Of a DNA stretch of 64,000 nucleotides, positions 58,207-64,000 are shown piece by piece. The notes under the pieces are model-generated. The model made no database searches. It saw nothing but the letters and a program-made list of their open reading frames with translations, and was not told where the DNA came from. The DNA lies in contig NC_064548.1 in the NCBI RefSeq assembly GCF_023856365.1, positions 8,605,642 to 8,669,641 of the forward strand. Direction: 5' to 3'. Position numbers and translations under genes: made by a program. Origin of the DNA: Brienomyrus brachyistius (Eukaryota > Chordata > Actinopteri > Osteoglossiformes > Mormyridae). Within the stretch, counting starts at the first letter, position 1, and the number at the start of each line of letters is the position of its first letter.

Positions 58207-58515
58207 TTATCCATTCATTTTCCAAACCGCTTATCCTACTGGGTTGTGGGGGGTCCGGAGCCTATCCCGGAAGCAATGGGCACGAGGCAGGAAACAACCC
58301 AGGGCACACTCACATGCACTCCTATGGTCTCAACTCCAATTAGTCTCAGCAGGTTTTTGGACTGTGGGGGGAAACCGGAGTACCCGGAGGAAACCCCACG
58401 ACAACATGGGGAGAACATGCAAACTCTGCACACATGTGACCCAGGCGGAGACTCGAACCCGGGTACCAGAGGTGTGAGGCAACAGTGCTAACCACCGCAC
58501 CACCATGCTGCCCCT
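58207..58515 (-). repeat. tRNA-derived SINE, copy D (internally shortened)
   Basis: Same family as copies A-C, with the B box GGGTTCGAGTC intact and a deletion in the middle compared with copy C (the CCAGCCCAT region is missing). The 17 bases right after its 5' end (AGATATAGTATATCATG, about 58517-58533) are identical to those beside copy C. Confidence 0.82.
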
Positions 58516-58739
58516 AGATATAGTATATCATGTACAGTTGAAATCTATTTTAATGACCACCAGTAGGATTTTTTTCTTCAGAATAAGCCCACAGATTTAA
58601 ACAGCTGATTTCAACTACAAATGCAAGTTGCTTTTTACTAGGAAAATCTGTAACGCCAGAAAATGGTAACCATGGTGATGAAAGTCATAAACTCATATGA
58701 ACTTCAGAGGAAGTCTGATACGCACAGTATTAAAACAGC

Positions 58740-59095
58740 CTTTATGTGTTTAACGTCAAAAACTATACAACGGTGTATTTAAATGTTTTGTACCCTCGTT
58801 TGTTCTTCTGTACCCTCTCTCCTAAGTGCGGCGTGATGGCTCTCCGCAGCCCGGTCCCCTTACCCCTTCACGGCAGGCGGTTCGGGCCCTGGTCCTGCTC
58901 TGTGTCTCTGTGGGTTTTATATGCTTTCCCTATGTTATGCCACTTTCCTCCCACGGTCCACAGGCATGCAGTTAAGTCAGTCGGTGTCTCTAAATTGCTT
59001 GTCGGGGGGTGAAAATGTAACCTGTACTTTGTAACTACAGCACGAGAATTTCATGATGTTTCTCAGAAAAATGTATGACAATAAAACTAGAATAA
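58740..59095 (+). repeat. Diverged SINE/retroposon remnant
   Basis: A segment with CTCTGTGGGTTTTATATGC, CTTTCCTCCCACGGTCCA, AGGCATGCAGTTAAG and GTGTCTCTAAATTGC matches the body order of the tRNA-type SINEs in diverged form, followed by an AATTTCATGATGTTTCTC and GACAATAAAA tail. Confidence 0.5.
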
Positions 59096-59189
59096 GCAGA
59101 TTGATTTATCCTGTTATTTTAGGTTCACTTACAGTATTTGCATTATTTTCCTAGATGCTGTGAAAGAAATACTTTATTCTGTGATTTAG

Positions 59190-62100
59190 GGCTGAACATT
59201 GCCCCCCCCCCGTCCTGGGTTATTCCCTGCTTGTAGCTTCCAGGATAGGCTCCAGATCTGCACATCTCTACATAGGACAAGCAAGTATGGAAAATGGATA
59301 GATAGATGGATGGATGGAATTTGTCCTGAAAATATTAAATTAATTTTTTGGCTTTCTTGCCAGTATAAGGGGTTGTGGGAGAAATTGAACTTATTACACA
59401 TAGCGTTGGATGTGGTAAATCGTGGGGTCACAGTCACAAGAAGGTGATGTTTGGATCGGCTTTTTAGATGGCTGGATCATATAGCCAAAGTATGCTCCTT
59501 TGACAAGCGAGCAGTTCGCTGTAGGACAAGAGTTTTAGGCTGGAAAAGCACAAAAAAAGCTCCACTGTGAAAAAATGGCCACTTTCATCCACAAATCTGT
59601 GTGAAATAATTTGCCCAGTTCACTTTAACCCCATGGCATTTAATCGAAGCAGCACAGAAATCTGTCTACAGGACGTTTCATCACTTGCTAGCCCAAATTA
59701 CTATACTTCTGGCTAATTACCTTGCAGGTGTATCAAATGGGGGAGCCTGTGGCAGTCATGCTATCGTGAGCTGACAGAGGCCTGCGTCTCAGGGGTTTGT
59801 GGAGATGAAGATAGCCAAGGGACATTTCACAGCAGGCCGGCTTTAACAGTCGAACAATAGGACAACACAGAAGGAGGGAGGCTCGTGTCTAGTTACTGCC
59901 AAATAAATTTGCGCGGAGTTTTAATGGCCTGGCAACTTTCTTTGAATTGCCAGTGGATGGAGGCAATCAAGGAGGAAAATGATTCAATGGACAGCCAAGG
60001 GGTCGACATCCCAGCCCTCATATTGGAAAATTTGGGGTGTGTGGGAAATTTGATTAAGATATCCAACTGAACAAAGATGAATAAATGTGTATGTTGATAA
60101 TCCTATGGGGGGGGGGGGGGGGGGGTGGTGGTATTAAGTATTTTTGTATCTTGAAATGACATAAATGGACCCTGTAATGATTATTCTTCTGATATATACT
60201 ACACTCACACAGCAAACAATATAATCTCAGGCATCATTTTTATAAATAGAATAATTATGCATCAATAATAACACTGACTTCAGTGAATCTCATCCCGACA
60301 GCACCATTATGGCTGAACCCACGCAGTGAAAATTAACGTAATTAGCATCGCTTCATTTTATTTTTATGTACGTGATTTATTATATTGTCTTGATTATCTT
60401 TGATTATTTTGCACAACACGCCAATCTAATTTCCTTGTGCATAAAAAGTACTAGGCCATAACTAAATGATTCCCATTCTGATAATAATCACCATGCCGAC
60501 ACGAGCAACAGACCCCTTTACCACTCCGGTCAGCGTGTTTCCATGACGCCCTTATCGCTAAAAGTGCGAAAAGCAGACATCAGTTCAAGCTCAGAAATTA
60601 CAGCACTTGTTAAAATTGTATGACCAAAAGATAAAAATCAGTGCCCATAAGTTCAAAAATACTAATTTAATGTTCTACCAGCTGTATTTAAATGTTTGGC
60701 TTGGATCAAAGAAATAATGTTCATAGTCTGGGATTAAGTTTATTGTCCATGATATTCTTAGTGCATAATTAATAACAGAATTCTGAAGGTCACAGCCAGT
60801 CCACATTCTGCCTCACAGGTTATCTACCCAGTGTGTGCCTTTGTTATGTTAATATGTATTCTTTCCTAGATCTGTGAATGCTTGAACCTCAGAATTATTT
60901 ATGCAAGATATTTCTATGGAATATCATACAATGTTTTAGTGTGTGTCATGTTATTGTGTCACGCAAATGTGCTTCCTTATTTTGCACTGCCATCAAGTTT
61001 TCGGGTTTTCTTTGGAAATTCGCGATAAATTGTCTCAAACGTGAAAATTCCAATGATCCTTCTGAGTGGCAGTCATGAACATGTCTTCAGAGCCTGAGCA
61101 AGCATGTGAAGTAAAGATCTACATCATATGTGCAAACGAATCTTAGAAAACGGATACCTTGTGTTGAACATGACTATCACGTGGTGACAGTTATTCTGGA
61201 GCTGTTTGGCTGTATTCCCCCCCCCCCCCCCCCCCCCCCCCCTCCACCCTCCGCTGAGAGGTGACATTCAGAGCTTCCATAACTATACCTGTTTTTGTGC
61301 TCTGACACCTGGCACGAAAAATAAATAACTAAAGAGCCAAAAAAATATATAATTCAATAAATAATGAAGCATACCAACATACATAATATAATAAGTCGTG
61401 GGACATTTCTGCGTTTGCAGCTCTAGGTGCCGCCAAGAAGCTGGTAAAGAGACCAGGTTCTCTGGCAGATATTTTCTGGATTCTGTTTTATTTTTGCTAT
61501 CCATTCTATACTCTCTGAATTTCTGACATATCTGCACAGCTGTAGGTAAACATTCAAGGGCCAAACTTACTGTTAAAATTTTTATAGTGAGCTCTGTTAC
61601 TTGGCATTTTTCCTTCCAACTTCTGAATTTAATACTGCATTTTTCAGCAGTAAATGTTTATTTTATTTTATCTTCCAGAGTGGCTTCTAAGCATGTCCCT
61701 GTCCTGGGAATATGGGTCAAACTACTGCACAGCCTTGCATCAATTTTCGCCTGTTTTATTCTGCTGAAAAGTAGTGTGTGTTTCTTTTTGATGCCTTTCA
61801 GTAAGTCAAGGTTTCTCCGAACCAGTAGAACCCTCAGTCCTTTATTTTTGTTTGTCTGCTGAAGCAACATCATTTTTGTTTGTCTTTGATCACTGTTTCA
61901 GTAATTTGTTTTTTTTTTTTTCTTGTTGTGTAGTTTGTCAGTCCCCAGTAGAATTTCCAATAATAATGTCTGGGCTGACCTTATCAAATTCTCTGTGTAA
62001 TTCACTTCTGGTCTTAAGGTAAGCAGGCTTTCTCATCCACGTGTTGACAAAAAGCTTGTTAAAGCTGTAGAATGCTGATGTGGGATTTCTTTCAAAGACG

Positions 62101-62510
62101 GTGACAGGTAACTCATATCAAGACTGAATCTCTATGACATAATAAGGACAGAGAAAGTATTAATAACATTAGCATGGAAAACTGACAATCTCATTTTTAT
62201 CATCCAAATGAGCTACAGAGAGAAAATATTCTGTAAAGCTCTTTGAGCACACTTATACCAGAATGAAAGTTTTTTTCCCCGGATATCATAGTTTTACATA
62301 TTTATTGCAATTTTAATCCATTGACGTTAGGAACAATTTTCATTCTTTAATCTATTACAAAGGCTGGGGGAATCGAGCATTCTTTGGTATACAAATTGTG
62401 GATAATATCCCCAAAATCGAAGGCGTGAAAAAGACAACATCAACTTGGCAATCTAAGATTCCTTCACTGCACGCATTCATATTATTACCAATAAATAATA
62501 ACATTAATGA
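59190..62510. other. Intergenic sequence, no recognised gene
   Basis: Contains a GGAT-tailed fragment (59190-59330), a 19-base G run (60107-60125) and a 26-base C run (61217-61242). Frames at 61283-61564 and 61587-61862 are on opposite strands and have no domain signature. Confidence 0.4.
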
Positions 62511-62517
62511 CACACAG

Positions 62518-63274
62518 ACCCCTCCTGGACCCGAGACCTTATCGTGGTGGAGGGGTTTGCATGTTCCAATGATCCCAGGAGCTAAGTTGCCTGGGGCTTT
62601 ATGCCCCTGATAGGGTCACCCAAGGCAAACAGGTCCTGGGTGAGGAACCAGACAAAGTGCGGCTCAAAAGACCCCTTACGATGAACAAAAACATGGACAC
62701 ACGTTTTCCCTCGCCCGGACGCGGGTCACCGGGGCCCCCTCATGGAGCCAGGCCTTGGGGGTAGGGCTCGATGGCGAGCGCCTGATGGCCAGTCTTGTTC
62801 ACGAGTGAGGGAAGGATAGAGTGGGAGATTGACAGGCGGATCGGTGCGGCATCAGCAGTGACCGAAAGAACGAGATCGCGGGTGCAAGAGGCTGAAATGA
62901 GTTTTCTCCGCAGGGTGGCTGGGCTCTCCCTTAGAGGAGCTCAGTCATTTGGGAGGGACTCAGAGTAGAGCCGCTGCTCCTCTGCATTGAGAGGAGCCAG
63001 ATGAGGTGGCTCGGGCATCTGATTAGGATGCCTCCTAGACGCCTCCCTGGGGAGGTGTTCCGGGCATGTCCCACTGGGAGGAGACCCCGGGGAAGACCCA
63101 GGACACGCTGGAGAGACTATGTCTCCCGGCTGGCCTGGGAGCGCCTCGGGATCCCCCCAGAGGAGCTGGATGAAGTGGCCGGGGAGAGGGAAGTCTGGGC
63201 TTCCCTGCTGAGACTGCTGCTCCCGCGACCCGACCCCGGATTAAGCGGAAGGTAATGAAAGGATGGATGGATTT
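62518..63274 (+). mobile_element. Internally deleted non-LTR retrotransposon with intact ends
   Basis: It is flanked by a 7-bp direct repeat CACACAG (62511-62517 and 63275-63281). The first about 270 bases are the 5' leader of the same element type as 10733-13105 (CCCGGACGCGGGTCACCGGG, GGCTCGATGGCGAGCGCC). Near 62791 it jumps straight into late RT sequence (CTTGTTCACGAGTGAGGG; reading GEIDRR-like residues), and near 62860 it jumps again from IGAASAV to ERTRSR. The C-terminal end is then continuous (RWLGHLIRMPPRRLPGEVF, CPTGRRPRGRPRTRWRDYV, EVWASLL) up to a GGATGGATGG tail. The whole EN domain and RT core are gone. The 84-codon open frame at 63001-63255 is the C-terminal remnant, not a host gene. 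Confidence 0.82.
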
Positions 63275-63281
63275 CACACAG

Positions 63282-64000
63282 AATATCTATACATTTCCCA
63301 TCAAATATGCATACAACACACTGAGCATATGGAATAATGTCTTTTTATAAAAAGCTGGAAAGTGTACGAACGCAGATTTGACACATTTTGTGTAGGAAAG
63401 GTTATAATTACATGCTGAACCCCTCTAAAAGTACGGAAAGGAAAAACAAAAGTAGAAAAACACGTATCCAGAAATGAGTCTACTGCCTTCTTCCAAAATG
63501 ATAATACATATGCAGACTGATGGCAAATAGTAGCAGCATTATCATACAAAAATATCGTTTATTATACTATTTGCCTGTTTTATTCGGTTAACAAATGACG
63601 GAGCTGTTTAGTGTCACACAGCGGTTTCTGATGCGTGTAGCACAGAGGGGACATGGACAGCAATGCAGCCAGATGGGCGACAGAAAGGCTGGGAGTTGAA
63701 CATCTTAGACATACATTTGCATGTATAGCATTTGCGAAGGATCCCTCATATCTTTATGCAAATACATCCTATGACATAAGATAATAATGCATATCTGAAT
63801 ATATCCTAATATTAGGAGATATATATCCGATCGTAATACATTAATGCAAAGTTATGCATAGTCTTTGATTGAGTCATCAGTTGTTTAGTTTACACTGCAT
63901 GCAGCGAGGATGGCAATATACCACCTTAGTCCTGCCAAATGTAAATAGTAGCCGTTATATATTCTAAAGAAGGAAAGGCCAGTGAATGGGTTTAGAGATG
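63282..64000. other. Right-edge intergenic sequence, nothing recognised
   Basis: AT-rich; no gene or repeat family was recognised. Confidence 0.4.

Noticed and set aside
63001..63255. Arg/Pro-rich host protein of 84 residues
   Set aside because: It is the C-terminal remnant of a non-LTR retrotransposon (RWLGHLIRMPP and EVWASLL type sequence).

Overview
The window looks like a piece of a ray-finned (probably teleost) fish nuclear chromosome. Genes are split by introns with GT/AG junctions. The dispersed repeats are of fish type: tRNA-derived SINEs, a non-LTR retrotransposon with APE endonuclease and RT, a Ty3/Gypsy element, MITE-like DNA elements, and many minisatellites and microsatellites. 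There is nothing prokaryotic: no operons, no CRISPR array, no rRNA. Most open frames longer than 60 codons are chance or repeat-driven.

Two host genes can be identified with confidence. (1) sh3bp4 on the minus strand occupies the left end. Its first coding exon (4023-4143) and its very large second coding exon (1502-3870) are both present, separated by a 152-bp intron and joined in matching phase. The C-terminal exons lie to the left of the window. The short 5' UTR upstream of the ATG carries three overlapping mini-uORFs. A weak candidate for the upstream non-coding exon and promoter lies near 16916-17110. (2) s100b on the plus strand (about 44690-47030) has a TATA box, a short non-coding exon 1, two coding exons that together give 95 residues, and a candidate poly(A) signal.

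The space between and beyond the genes is intronic or intergenic DNA full of mobile-element debris. 10733-13105 is a degenerate minus-strand non-LTR element. 24948-30075 is a Ty3/Gypsy element flanked by the 5-bp duplication CATTA; its 3' LTR has lost about 1.19 kb that the 5' LTR keeps, its gag runs directly into RT without protease, and it carries stops and frameshifts. 36224-36836 is a hAT-like non-autonomous element with an 8-bp duplication. 18999-19278 is a MITE with 20-bp perfect terminal inverted repeats. Four copies of one tRNA-type SINE lie near 33, 38.5, 52.3 and 58.2 kb. 62518-63274 is an internally deleted non-LTR element that keeps both termini and has a target-site duplication. 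At 51700-51862 there is an almost full-length U1 snRNA copy abutting a SINE in the same orientation, which looks like a template-switch chimera.

Tandem arrays: 38-bp (21017-21406), 39-bp (30671-31880, open in frames on both strands), 22-bp (42888-43441), an AGTAT-rich composite (47690-48045), and ten poly(G)/poly(C) runs of 10-26 bases.

I did not find a convincing new biological system. The best leads are the U1-SINE chimera, the internally deleted LINE with intact ends, the asymmetric LTR pair, the overlapping uORFs of sh3bp4, and the two SINE copies that share a 17-bp 5' extension.
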